Shown in pieces: positions 51,801-62,031 of a DNA stretch of 64,000 nt. The DNA is from Arthrobacter sp. PAMC25564 (GTDB taxonomy: Bacteria; Actinomycetota; Actinomycetes; Actinomycetales; Micrococcaceae), in assembly GCF_004798705.1 (NCBI RefSeq), contig NZ_CP039290.1, positions 1,798,001-1,862,000 of the forward strand, read 5' to 3'. Each line of letters opens with the position of its first letter. Within the stretch, counting starts at the first letter, position 1. Below the pieces are notes generated by a model, which saw only the letters and a program-made list of their open reading frames with translations, had not been told where the DNA came from and made no database searches. The position numbers were made by a program, and so were the translations under genes.

Positions 51801-52733
51801 TCAGCGGAATTGTCCCCGGCCGCTGCGGCCGCGGAGGCCGTCGGCGATGCCGCGGAACACGGACTTGAGCCGGGCGGAGCGTCCCGGCGCCAGCAGGGTG
51901 ACAACCAGCAAGTGGCGCAGATCCGTCCAGATCCCGGCGGCCACCCAGCCCGGATTGCGGGAAACGTACCGCCGGCTTACGAGGAGCCGGTTCCTGAAGA
52001 TGTAATAGTAACGCCACGTCGCGGCGATGCGGACCTTCAAGGGGCGCCCCGCGGCTGCAATACTCCGGCCGAAGACCCTGGCGTCAACCATCGTCCCCAG
52101 GGAATGGTCGAATTCCGCATCCGCGAGGACGGTCGGCAGGCCGGCGTTGAGGGCGCGGAAATAGTACTCGGTGTCAACGAGGTCGATGAACAGCTCTTCC
52201 CAGAACCCGCCGATTGCCTCCAGCGTGGTGACGGGGAGCATGAGTCCGGACTGGATGGGTTCTTTGCCCAGGGCTATGCCATGCCTGGATCCGGCGCGTT
52301 TGACGGGGTTTCCATGAATTCTCGATGGCGAGATAAGCCCGGGTTCGATGCCGGCGGCACGCGCGGCCACGGCCGCGTCCAGCAGCGCCTGGACATAGCC
52401 CGCCGGCAAGTGCGAGTCCTGGTCCACCGTGACAATGTACTCAGGGTCGGCGCATTCCCTCGCCCGGCGGATACCCGCATTCAACGCCGCACCGATGCCG
52501 GAGTTTCTCGGCAGCCGGACGATCACTGCGCCGGCCTCGGCGAGGGCCGCGAAAATGTGGTCGAAGCCGGGACCGCCGCCGTCGTCCACCACCACCACGG
52601 CGGTCAGCTGGCGCAGCAGTGATTCAACGTTTGTGATCAGCTCCGGGGATGGCTGGAAGGCCGTAACCACGCCGCTAACGCCGGGGACGCGCTGCGCGGC
52701 AGTTTGCATGTCGTTCACCGGATGCGCTGTCAC
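51801..52733 (-). CDS. GT2-family glycosyltransferase, rhamnosyltransferase type
   Basis: A 310-residue GT-A enzyme. The nucleotide-sugar site has TAVVVVDDGGGPGF and NSGIGAALNAGIRRA, the metal-binding motif is VDQDSHLPAGYV, and the acceptor region SGLMLPVTTLEAIGGFWEELFIDLVDTEYYFR is typical of RfbF/WbbL-like rhamnosyltransferases. It lacks membrane segments. GTG at 52733 overlaps the upstream stop (GTGA). It is close in design to the gene at 54793-55725, probably an old duplication. Confidence 0.87.
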   Translation of the reverse strand: MTAHPVNDMQTAAQRVPGVSGVVTAFQPSPELITNVESLLRQLTAVVVVDDGGGPGFDHIFAALAEAGAVIVRLPRNSGIGAALNAGIRRARECADPEYIVTVDQDSHLPAGYVQALLDAAVAARAAGIEPGLISPSRIHGNPVKRAGSRHGIALGKEPIQSGLMLPVTTLEAIGGFWEELFIDLVDTEYYFRALNAGLPTVLADAEFDHSLGTMVDARVFGRSIAAAGRPLKVRIAATWRYYYIFRNRLLVSRRYVSRNPGWVAAGIWTDLRHLLVVTLLAPGRSARLKSVFRGIADGLRGRSGRGQFR

Positions 52734-53617
52734 TTTCCGAAAGCGTGCCGGAGGAGGGTTCCCAGGGGGCCAGAGCCGTTCGTGCGCAGCACGCCGGGAA
52801 CGAAGAGGAGTGCGTGGGCCCGGGACGTCAGCCTTAAGCGTGCCGCGCGCGCGGCTTTGTGCCAGCCCTTCGCGGCGCAGAGCTGCGCGGCCAGGTCAAA
52901 ATAATCACGTTCGCCGACGAACCGGGATCCGTCAACGAGCTTCGCCGAGGAAGCGCTGCTGATGTGCCGGCGGTACTCGAAACACGTTTCGGGCTCGATG
53001 AGCAGCTCTGCTCCCCCCAGGACCATGTCCATGACGAGGGCGAGATCCTGGATGACCGGGAAGCCGTCGCGGAAATCGTAATCGCGGATGCGGTCCCGGC
53101 GGAAGGCGAGGGACGGCCAGTAGAGCCAGTCGCCGTGGAGCAGGCTGACTGCCAGAGGTTCTCCTGCCAGGATCCGGGGACCCGCGCCGCGGGGCTTCAC
53201 CAGCCGTTGCTTGACCTTGTCGGCAAGCGGCGCGGCCGGGGTGCCGGCTTCATCAATGACCTGGACACCGGGCTGGATGATCCAGGCATGCGGAAAGGCT
53301 GAATGGGCCCGCAGCACGACATCAACGAAGTTCGGCAGCAACAGATCGTCGCAGCCCATAACGACCAGGACATCCTCCGTTGCCAGCGAGACACACGTCC
53401 GGAAGTTTTCGGTAATGCCTTGGTTGATGCTTTTCCGGATGTACTTGATTCTTGGGTCGCCGGTCTCCTCAACGTAGCGACGGACCTCGTCACCGGGGTA
53501 GGCGTCGTCCACGACGGTCAGGCGCCAGTCGCCGTTGGTCTGGTCGCGGACGCTGTCGACTGCCTGCTTCATGTAGTTAACATCCCCCCAGTAGGGGATG
53601 AAGATGTCGAGTGCCAT
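52730..53617 (-). CDS. GT2-family glycosyltransferase
   Basis: A 295-residue glycosyltransferase beginning MALDIFIPYWGDVNYMKQAV, with WRLTVVDDAYPGDEVRRYVE, INQGITENFRTCVSLA and the metal-binding motif VMGCDDLLLPNFVDVVL. ATG at 53617 begins the conserved strand; an upstream extension would be Arg-rich and implausible. The sugar is not deducible. It follows the DUF2304 gene by 19 bases and overlaps the next GT2 gene by 4. Confidence 0.86.
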   Translation of the reverse strand: MALDIFIPYWGDVNYMKQAVDSVRDQTNGDWRLTVVDDAYPGDEVRRYVEETGDPRIKYIRKSINQGITENFRTCVSLATEDVLVVMGCDDLLLPNFVDVVLRAHSAFPHAWIIQPGVQVIDEAGTPAAPLADKVKQRLVKPRGAGPRILAGEPLAVSLLHGDWLYWPSLAFRRDRIRDYDFRDGFPVIQDLALVMDMVLGGAELLIEPETCFEYRRHISSASSAKLVDGSRFVGERDYFDLAAQLCAAKGWHKAARAARLRLTSRAHALLFVPGVLRTNGSGPLGTLLRHAFGK

Positions 53618-53636
53618 GGGTGGTTTTCGGTGTCCT

Positions 53637-54026
53637 CTACTTTGCGGTCGGCGAGGTCGGCGACGCCGACGGGTCGCCGTCGCAGTCCTGGGCGGACATT
53701 TTTTCGACAATGGCCCGCAGGATGGCCACTTCTTCAGCCAGGGTGCGGGTTTCGTCTTCCACGACCGAGATTTCCCATGACAAGTGCAAGGAGACGCCCA
53801 GCAGCAGCAGGATGCTGATAATGAAAAGCAGGTTGGAGGGCAGTTGCACCCCGACGAGTTCCGTGACGATGGTCAGCAGACGGGGAAAGGCGGCCAGGAT
53901 GAGGGTCCCGATGCCGACGATCAGCCACAGCGCGGCGTACTTTTCGCGAAGTTTTTTCCGCCGGAGCATCTCGAAGACGACGCCGACGATCGCGAGCGAG
54001 AGGAGGAATGCTGCCAGATTGGTCAC
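53637..54026 (-). CDS. DUF2304 domain-containing membrane protein
   Basis: A 129-residue protein with three membrane segments (residues 3-20, 31-50 and 62-83), the spacing LRRKKLREKYAALWLIVGI that marks DUF2304, and a C-terminal coiled-coil-like helix ETRTLAEEVAILRAIVEKM. DUF2304 genes usually sit next to a DPM1-like GT2 gene, as here (4-base overlap), and may help that enzyme handle polyprenyl phosphate. The GTG at 54026 is preceded by AGGAGG; longer frames run into the upstream gene. Confidence 0.85.
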   Translation of the reverse strand: MTNLAAFLLSLAIVGVVFEMLRRKKLREKYAALWLIVGIGTLILAAFPRLLTIVTELVGVQLPSNLLFIISILLLLGVSLHLSWEISVVEDETRTLAEEVAILRAIVEKMSAQDCDGDPSASPTSPTAK

Positions 54027-54778
54027 AGTGCCCCCTCCTGGGCGGTCAGCGGTCCCGCTGGAAGCCTTGACCGCTTCCGCGTCAAGGCGAGCATCAGGGC
54101 GAAGATCGAGCGTCCCAGATACATGGCTGCCTTGAATGGGTTGTGGCTGGGAGTGCCGCCCTGGCGCGGCCGCATCGCGACTGGAATCTGGGTCACCTTG
54201 CACCCGGACCGGACAGCGACGACGAGGGAGTCGATGGTGTCACCCAGATACTCCGCCGGGTAGTGGTCCAGATATTGGATGATGGCCCGTTCATTGCCCG
54301 CACGGAAGCCCGATGTGACGTCCGTCAGCCGGGTCTTGGCCAGCCCGGATATTACCTTGGCCAAAAGTTGCATGGCCCATTTGCGCGGACCGCTGACTTC
54401 GTAGTCGCCCTTGTCTGCGAAACGCGCACCAATGGAGATATCGGCGTGCTCCAGGCCCGCCAGGACGTCGTCGATGTTGCGCGGATCGTGCTGGCCGTCG
54501 GCGTCCACCTGGATCACGCGACGATAGCCAAGGCGCTGGGCGTACTTGAATCCCGCCCGCATGGCACCGCCGACTCCCAGGTTGAATGGCAGCGTCAGTA
54601 CGGTCGCGCCGGCTTCCCGGGCGATCTCGGCCGTGGAATCGGTAGACCCGTCGTTGACGACGAGCACATCGTAGGGGCGTCCGAGGCCGAGCACTTCGAG
54701 AACGGTGTTGCCCACCGACTCGGCTTCGTTCCACGCCGGCATGATGACCAGGACACGGGTCGAGTCATGAATTCTCAT
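54023..54778 (-). CDS. DPM1/GtrB-like polyprenyl-phosphate glycosyltransferase
   Basis: A 251-residue GT2 enzyme of the dolichol-phosphate mannose synthase type, moving a sugar from a nucleotide donor to polyprenyl phosphate. Marks are VLVIMPAWNEAESVGNTVLEV, YDVLVVNDGSTDST, LPFNLGVGGAMRAGF and the metal site QVDADGQHDPRNIDDVL. No C-terminal membrane helices of its own are clear; the partner DUF2304 protein may supply them. ATG at 54778 is chosen because GGAG lies 5 bases upstream. The lipid-linked sugar would feed a GT-C enzyme such as the DUF6541 protein. Confidence 0.88.
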   Translation of the reverse strand: MRIHDSTRVLVIMPAWNEAESVGNTVLEVLGLGRPYDVLVVNDGSTDSTAEIAREAGATVLTLPFNLGVGGAMRAGFKYAQRLGYRRVIQVDADGQHDPRNIDDVLAGLEHADISIGARFADKGDYEVSGPRKWAMQLLAKVISGLAKTRLTDVTSGFRAGNERAIIQYLDHYPAEYLGDTIDSLVVAVRSGCKVTQIPVAMRPRQGGTPSHNPFKAAMYLGRSIFALMLALTRKRSRLPAGPLTAQEGAL

Positions 54779-54792
54779 AGTTCTCCAATATA

Positions 54793-55725
54793 TCAACGGG
54801 CCCGGAAGCGGCTGACGAGTTCATCGCTGATCCGGCCCTGTTGTCCGCGCCGGGAGTCCAGAAGCCCGTGCCACGCGGCAATCGTGAGCTTGCCACGATC
54901 GGGGCTGAACACGAACCGCAGCAGCTGCGCCTTTGTCTCCTCGACCAGGCGGCGGAGGACCCAGGCAGGGTTCCTGCGCCAATAGCGCCGCACAAGGGTG
55001 GTCCCGTTGCGCACGATGTAGTACATCCTGGACGGGGAATAGTAATTGAACGACAAACCGGTGCCTCTGAACCGCAGCGGCCGGCCGAACAACCTGGCCG
55101 GAAGACGTGCCCCGAGCCGGTGGCCCACTTCGCAGCCCGCACCGATCAGCACACTGTATCCGGCCGCCCTCGCCCGGGCGGTGAACTCGGAATCCACGCA
55201 GTCAATGAAGAAACCGGTCTCGAACGTGCCGATGGCCGCGAAGGTGGAAACCGGGATAAGAAAGCCGGACTGCATCGGATCAAAGGCTTCTGCAAGGCTG
55301 TCCGCCCGGCCAAGCGCAGGGACCGGGTGTCCGCTGAACGATTCAGCGCAGACGAAGCCGACCTTCCGGCCTGACGCGGTGGCCCGGGCGTAGCTCGCGA
55401 GCGCGTTGGCGACATAGTCGGGGGCGGGCAGGGAGTCCTGGTCGAACGTGAGGATGAATTCCGGCGACATCGTGGACCGGAGCTCGCCCACGCCGCGGTT
55501 CAGCGCAGCGGCTATCCCGGAATTATGGGGCTGCACCAACACTTCGACACCCTGGTCCCGGAGCCGGGTGAAGATGCCGGCCGCGGCCGGGGCAGGGCTG
55601 CCATCGTCGACGACGACCAGTTCGTCAACCTGCGCCCGGATAGCGGCAGCATTGACCAGCAGGTCCTCATCGGGATTAAACGCTGCAATTACGGCGGCAA
55701 CGCGCCGGTCCTGTCTGTCAGTCAC
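54793..55725 (-). CDS. GT2-family glycosyltransferase, rhamnosyltransferase type
   Basis: A 310-residue enzyme with DELVVVDDGSPAPA, PHNSGIAAALNRGVGEL, the metal motif TFDQDSLPAPDYV and the acceptor region SGFLIPVSTFAAIGTFETGFFIDCVDSEF. It closely parallels the gene at 51801-52733. The GTG at 55725 is preferred because it begins just before the conserved RVAAVIAAFNP strand and leaves 10 bases after the flippase stop; a longer frame starting at 55764 would overlap that gene. Confidence 0.87.
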   Translation of the reverse strand: MTDRQDRRVAAVIAAFNPDEDLLVNAAAIRAQVDELVVVDDGSPAPAAAGIFTRLRDQGVEVLVQPHNSGIAAALNRGVGELRSTMSPEFILTFDQDSLPAPDYVANALASYARATASGRKVGFVCAESFSGHPVPALGRADSLAEAFDPMQSGFLIPVSTFAAIGTFETGFFIDCVDSEFTARARAAGYSVLIGAGCEVGHRLGARLPARLFGRPLRFRGTGLSFNYYSPSRMYYIVRNGTTLVRRYWRRNPAWVLRRLVEETKAQLLRFVFSPDRGKLTIAAWHGLLDSRRGQQGRISDELVSRFRAR

Positions 55726-55735
55726 CCTGTCGATC

Positions 55736-56974
55736 CTACCTTTCGACCGTTGCCGGGCGCGCAACGGCGGGGAGGGCCCGCACCGCAGGGGCGAGCAGCC
55801 CGAGGAACAGGAGCGCCTCGCTCACCGCCATTCCCAGCGCGACCGCCGGAACGTTGGAGCTCAGGCCGGCAACAATCATGAGGAAGACACCCGCCGCAGC
55901 CGAAATCCCCGTCCACAGCAGGACGGTCCTCTGGCGCCGGGCCGGAATCAGGAGATTCCTGATCAGCGGCGTTGAGGCGGAGAGAAAAAAGAAGGACAGC
56001 CCGTAGTACACACAGGTCAGCGTGTCGGCGCGGACGGCTTCACCGAACATCACGCCGGAGACCCAGGGCCCGAACAAGGCCAGGAAGAGCCCGCCCGCGA
56101 CGCCGAGAAGCGCATGAGCGGCCAGCGCAATGAGGTGCCGCTGCCGCGGATCGGCGGCGTCGCGCTCAAGCGTCCAGCCTTGGAAGGTGTTGCCGAGGGC
56201 AACAACGCTGAAGATTCCCAGGCGGTAGATGGAGTCTGCGGAGGCGAAGCCGGCCGTGGCCGTAGCGGACGGCACCGTGGCAGTGGCAATCGGCACGGGC
56301 GAGGACGCGTAGGCGCTCCCGGTGAGGTTGATCCCCGCGGTCCCCGCATCCGGGATGATCTCCCGCATGACGTTCCGCGGACTCTTCGGGAACCAGGTGC
56401 CCGACTCGCCGAACTTCCTGTGGAAAGACACCAGTGCCGCAAGGGTCGCCAGCACGGACATCGCGCCGTACGTCCACACCTGGCCGGTCAGGACGATCAG
56501 CGGCGCACTGAGGACCGCGGCGCAGAAGCGGGGGAAGGTGTCGAAGACGGCGAGGATCCGGGGCTGCCCCGTCCCTATCCCGTACCAGGCCGGTGAAAAT
56601 CCCGTGAGGGCCGTCGCCCAGGCCATGGTGATTGCATCCAGCCGGAAGCCCGCGTGGGCCACGAGCGCGACGATCACGGTCATAAGGGGCAGGACAACCG
56701 CCGCGATGACCATCCGGGATCGCATGCTGCTGGAATACAGCGCCGCCCGGACGGGGGAGGCCCCGGCCCGGGCAATCTCGACCGGGCCGGAAATGTTCCA
56801 GCTCCAGAGGATGATCGTCGCCGCAATAACCCCGATCGCCTGGCCGGAGGTGATGCTGGACCATCCCGCTGCGCCCACGACCCGGGCGATAATCGGCAGG
56901 AGGAGAAAGGGAAGGACCAGCGCCAGCAGCGGGAGCAGGGTAAAGCCTGCCAGCCGGAGCAAAACGGATCTCAT
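55736..56974 (-). CDS. Polysaccharide flippase-like membrane protein (Wzx type)
   Basis: A 412-residue protein with about 12 membrane segments, consistent with the MOP/Wzx superfamily that flips lipid-linked oligosaccharides across the membrane. It has no conserved catalytic motif, so the call rests on topology, length and context as first gene of the rhamnose operon. No Wzy polymerase is recognised, though the DUF6541 protein could be involved. It is divergent from the GT2 gene at 57072, with a 97-base gap. Confidence 0.75.
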   Translation of the reverse strand: MRSVLLRLAGFTLLPLLALVLPFLLLPIIARVVGAAGWSSITSGQAIGVIAATIILWSWNISGPVEIARAGASPVRAALYSSSMRSRMVIAAVVLPLMTVIVALVAHAGFRLDAITMAWATALTGFSPAWYGIGTGQPRILAVFDTFPRFCAAVLSAPLIVLTGQVWTYGAMSVLATLAALVSFHRKFGESGTWFPKSPRNVMREIIPDAGTAGINLTGSAYASSPVPIATATVPSATATAGFASADSIYRLGIFSVVALGNTFQGWTLERDAADPRQRHLIALAAHALLGVAGGLFLALFGPWVSGVMFGEAVRADTLTCVYYGLSFFFLSASTPLIRNLLIPARRQRTVLLWTGISAAAGVFLMIVAGLSSNVPAVALGMAVSEALLFLGLLAPAVRALPAVARPATVER

Positions 56975-57071
56975 GGGGGTACGGTCCTAGTGCTTGAGGG
57001 CTTGACCTAACGATAGTACGCGATGGCACGGCCCGGGCCGGCGCCGCAATAGTTCACCTAGAGTGGTCTGC

Positions 57072-58858
<1,787 letters not shown>

Positions 58859-58861
58859 ACG

Positions 58862-60268
58862 ATGTCGATCGAGTTCTCGAAGAAGCTCACAGCACACGAA
58901 ACCCCGATTCCCGGCGTCGTCCTCTATGACCTGCCCGTCCACGGTGACAACCGGGGCTGGTTCAAAGAGAACTGGCAGCGCGAGAAGATGGTCGCACTCG
59001 GGCTGCCGGATTTCTCCCCGGTCCAGAACAACATCTCCTTCAATGAGAAGGCCGGCACCACCCGGGGCATCCACGCCGAGCCGTGGGACAAGTTCATCTC
59101 CGTGGCGGCTGGCCGGATTTTTGGCGCCTGGGTCGACCTGCGCGAAGGCCCCACGTTCGGTGCCGTCTTCACCGCCGAACTGGATCCCTCCCAGGCCATC
59201 TTCATTCCGCGCGGCGTGGGCAACGCCTTCCAGACGCTGGAGGACAACACCGCCTACACGTACCTGGTCAACGACCACTGGTCCGCGGATGCGCAGGGTC
59301 AGTACACGTTCCTGAACCTGGCGGACGGGACGGCCGCCATCGCCTGGCCGATTCCGCTGGAGCAAGCCGAACTCTCCGACAAGGACAAGGCCCACCCGCG
59401 CCTGGCGGACGTGGTTCCGATGCCGCCAAAGAGGACTTTGGTGGTGGGTGCGGACGGCCAGCTGGGGAAGGCGCTGCGTGCCGCGTACGACGGCGATGCC
59501 AGCGTCGAGTTCGCGGGCCGGGCCGAGTTTGACCTCCTGGCCGAGGAATCCTACTCCTCGCGGAACTGGAAGAACTACTCGACCATCATCAACGCCGCCG
59601 CCTACACCGCGGTGGACGCGGCCGAGACCCCGGAGGGCCGCCGCGCAGCGTGGGCGATCAACGTCACCGCCGTTGCGCGTCTGGCGAAGGTGGCCGCGGC
59701 CCACGGCATCACGCTGGTGCATGTTTCGAGCGACTATGTCTTCGACGGCACCGAGCCGGTGCACGGCGAGGACGAGCCACTGGCGCCCCTGGGCGTTTAC
59801 GGCCAGACCAAGGCCGCCGGCGACGCCGTCGTCTCGGTGGTGCCCCGGCATTACATCGTGCGCACCAGTTGGGTCATTGGTGAGGGCAACAATTTTGTCC
59901 GCACCATGGCATCGCTGGCCGGGCGCGGCATTGCCCCGGCTGTGGTCAACGACCAGATCGGCCGCCTGTCCTTCACCGAGGACATCGCCGCCGGAATCAA
60001 GCATTTGCTGGCCACCGGCGCCGGGTACGGCGTCTACAATCTGAGCAACGACGGGGACCCGCAGTCGTGGGCGGACATCGCCGCGGACGTCTACGAGCTC
60101 GCGGGTGCCGACCGGGCTGCAGTGACGGGCGTCAGCACGGCCGAGTATTTCAAGGGCAAGGCGGCAGCACCGCGGCCGCTGAGCAGCACCATGGACCTGG
60201 GCCGCATCAAGGCCACCGGCTTTTCTCCTGCGGCCTCCAGGACCCGCCTCACGGACTATTTGGGTTAG
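58862..60268 (+). CDS. rmlCD: Bifunctional dTDP-4-dehydrorhamnose epimerase/reductase (RmlC-RmlD fusion)
   Basis: A 468-residue fusion doing the last two steps of dTDP-L-rhamnose synthesis. The cupin epimerase RmlC covers about residues 1-185, with His71 in TTRGIHAEPWDKF and GAWVDLREGPTFG. The NADPH-dependent RmlD reductase covers about 190-468, with VVGADGQLGKAL, NAAAYTAVDAAE, SSDYVFDG and the YGQTKAAGD catalytic Tyr/Lys. The domains join through a short Pro/Lys linker. A perfect 17-bp hairpin ends the operon. Confidence 0.95.
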   Translation: MSIEFSKKLTAHETPIPGVVLYDLPVHGDNRGWFKENWQREKMVALGLPDFSPVQNNISFNEKAGTTRGIHAEPWDKFISVAAGRIFGAWVDLREGPTFGAVFTAELDPSQAIFIPRGVGNAFQTLEDNTAYTYLVNDHWSADAQGQYTFLNLADGTAAIAWPIPLEQAELSDKDKAHPRLADVVPMPPKRTLVVGADGQLGKALRAAYDGDASVEFAGRAEFDLLAEESYSSRNWKNYSTIINAAAYTAVDAAETPEGRRAAWAINVTAVARLAKVAAAHGITLVHVSSDYVFDGTEPVHGEDEPLAPLGVYGQTKAAGDAVVSVVPRHYIVRTSWVIGEGNNFVRTMASLAGRGIAPAVVNDQIGRLSFTEDIAAGIKHLLATGAGYGVYNLSNDGDPQSWADIAADVYELAGADRAAVTGVSTAEYFKGKAAAPRPLSSTMDLGRIKATGFSPAASRTRLTDYLG

Positions 60269-60300
60269 TCCCCTCCGCAGACGACCGCGGGTCCACGAAC

Positions 60301-60337
60301 AGCAAGGGCGCCCCATCAACGATGGGGCGCCCTTGCT
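60301..60337. terminator. Perfect 17-bp hairpin between convergent rmlCD and DUF2142 genes
   Basis: AGCAAGGGCGCCCCATC (60301-60317), loop AAC, GATGGGGCGCCCTTGCT (60321-60337). It serves as a bidirectional terminator. Confidence 0.85.
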
Positions 60338-60352
60338 GTGGTTCCAGGCCCG

Positions 60353-61972
60353 CTATGCGTTAGCGGGTTGGCCTGGCAGGCGCCGGGCCAGCTTCGCGGG
60401 GAGGCGCAGCAGCGAATGCCCGGGGAAGAGGTATGTGTATAACCGCTGTGCGGCCCAGAGCAGCACCACCGTGTACAGCGCGGTCAGGACGAACCATCCC
60501 AGTGGCGGCTGCCAGGAAGGATGGCTGATCATTGTCTGCCAGGTGCTGATATCGATGATGCCCACGACATAACGCCGCAAGATGTAGAGGAAGGACGAAA
60601 CGTGGGCGACGACAACTGCGAGCATCAACACACGCCCGATGGCACGGCTTCGTTGTCCCGAGGGGAAATGGTGCGTGCGCCAGGCCATACCCGCCGACAC
60701 GAAAGCAATCAGGACCAATGGCATGCTGTAGCGGCCCTGCCAGAAGAAGCCCACGGTACTGATCAAAGAAGCTTGCAGCAAGGCCGGCACGACAGCCAAA
60801 GCAAGAAGCGCCACGAGCATGCCCCAGAACAACCGGCGGGGACGCGCCAGGACCGGCAGAAGGAACGTGGCAACGAACAGCATGCTCCAGAAAGCAACAA
60901 CACCCTGGGGAACAGGTGTATCAAGCCATCCGGTCACGCCAATGTATTGGGGAATGAAATCAAAGGTCCGGTCCAGCATCGTCACGAATGCCTGGTACGG
61001 GGCAACGTTGGGTGCCGGGTTGGCGATACCCTCGGGGGCTGTACCGGTGGACGCCGGTGCATTCATGCTGACCACAATCCAGAGCAGGCCCAAAGCCACC
61101 CCAATCGCGGCGAGCCCAACCGTCACCAGCACGTATCGGTTGACGAAGAGCCGCTTGACACTTCCCCAGCGAAAGAACAGGCAGGCTGTGACAACGCCGC
61201 ACAACAGCCAGACCAGCGACACTGAGCGTGTATTGGCGAGCACAGCCGTGGCAGCGCCGACGGTGGCGATGGCGGGCAGCACCTGCCGGAGCCTTCCTGA
61301 ATTGTCCAGGACCGCAAGGAGTGCGCAGAACGCAGCCATGGTTGTGGGTATCTCGATGGAGTTCGGATTGATCCCCGATGCCAGGAACAAGGCCATTGGC
61401 GTGATCGCGAGGGACGCCGCCACGATCGGCCACTTGGGCCGTCGGAGCCGTGTGAGTGCCATGAAGGCCGCAGCGTAGAAGAGCGCGGACGCCAGCACGC
61501 TGACAATGCGCATGGCATAGATAGCGGGCGCGCCCGACATGACGAGGCTGGGAAGACCGACGAACCAGTAGTACATCGGGTTATACGTCCCGGCTGAGGT
61601 GACTCCGATGGCATCAAAATTGTCTCCGGCAGGAATCGCCGGTGCGCAATTGGCCGTTCTCTCTCGATAGAAGGCGAAACACTTCTGGGCTTCCAGATTG
61701 GCAATGTAGGCGGGAACCTGGACGTGGACGCCGTTTCCGAACGACTGGCCCGGCTCTACCGCAATCTGGCCCCTCACAACGGCCGCAGCCCGGATCGTGT
61801 GAGAGGGCTCATCCGGGTACGCCATGAGGGGAGTGGCAACTGCCCACAAGGTGCCCAGGACAGCAAAAAACAGGAATAAGCGAAGATACAGGGCCTTGGG
61901 ACGGGAAGCGCCGGTTGATGCCCGCTGCCCCTCGGCACCGGACACCGTTCTTGGTGTTGACTGCTCCGACAT
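60353..61972 (-). CDS. DUF2142 domain-containing membrane protein
   Basis: A 539-residue protein with about 11 membrane segments of the DUF2142 family, which looks like GT-C glycosyltransferases. The first outside loop contains MAYPDEPSHTIRAAAVVRGQ, the acidic motif usual for the family, and two cysteines (EAQKCFAFYRERTANCAP) that could form a disulfide. ATG at 61972 has GGAG 5 bases upstream; a GTG at 62011 is an alternative start. It probably modifies or extends a cell-surface glycan. Confidence 0.8.
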   Translation of the reverse strand: MSEQSTPRTVSGAEGQRASTGASRPKALYLRLFLFFAVLGTLWAVATPLMAYPDEPSHTIRAAAVVRGQIAVEPGQSFGNGVHVQVPAYIANLEAQKCFAFYRERTANCAPAIPAGDNFDAIGVTSAGTYNPMYYWFVGLPSLVMSGAPAIYAMRIVSVLASALFYAAAFMALTRLRRPKWPIVAASLAITPMALFLASGINPNSIEIPTTMAAFCALLAVLDNSGRLRQVLPAIATVGAATAVLANTRSVSLVWLLCGVVTACLFFRWGSVKRLFVNRYVLVTVGLAAIGVALGLLWIVVSMNAPASTGTAPEGIANPAPNVAPYQAFVTMLDRTFDFIPQYIGVTGWLDTPVPQGVVAFWSMLFVATFLLPVLARPRRLFWGMLVALLALAVVPALLQASLISTVGFFWQGRYSMPLVLIAFVSAGMAWRTHHFPSGQRSRAIGRVLMLAVVVAHVSSFLYILRRYVVGIIDISTWQTMISHPSWQPPLGWFVLTALYTVVLLWAAQRLYTYLFPGHSLLRLPAKLARRLPGQPANA

Positions 61973-62031
61973 GCTGCTCCGTCTAATTTTGGGTGTCTGC
62001 AGATTAGCCACTCGTCATCGATTCCTGTCCA

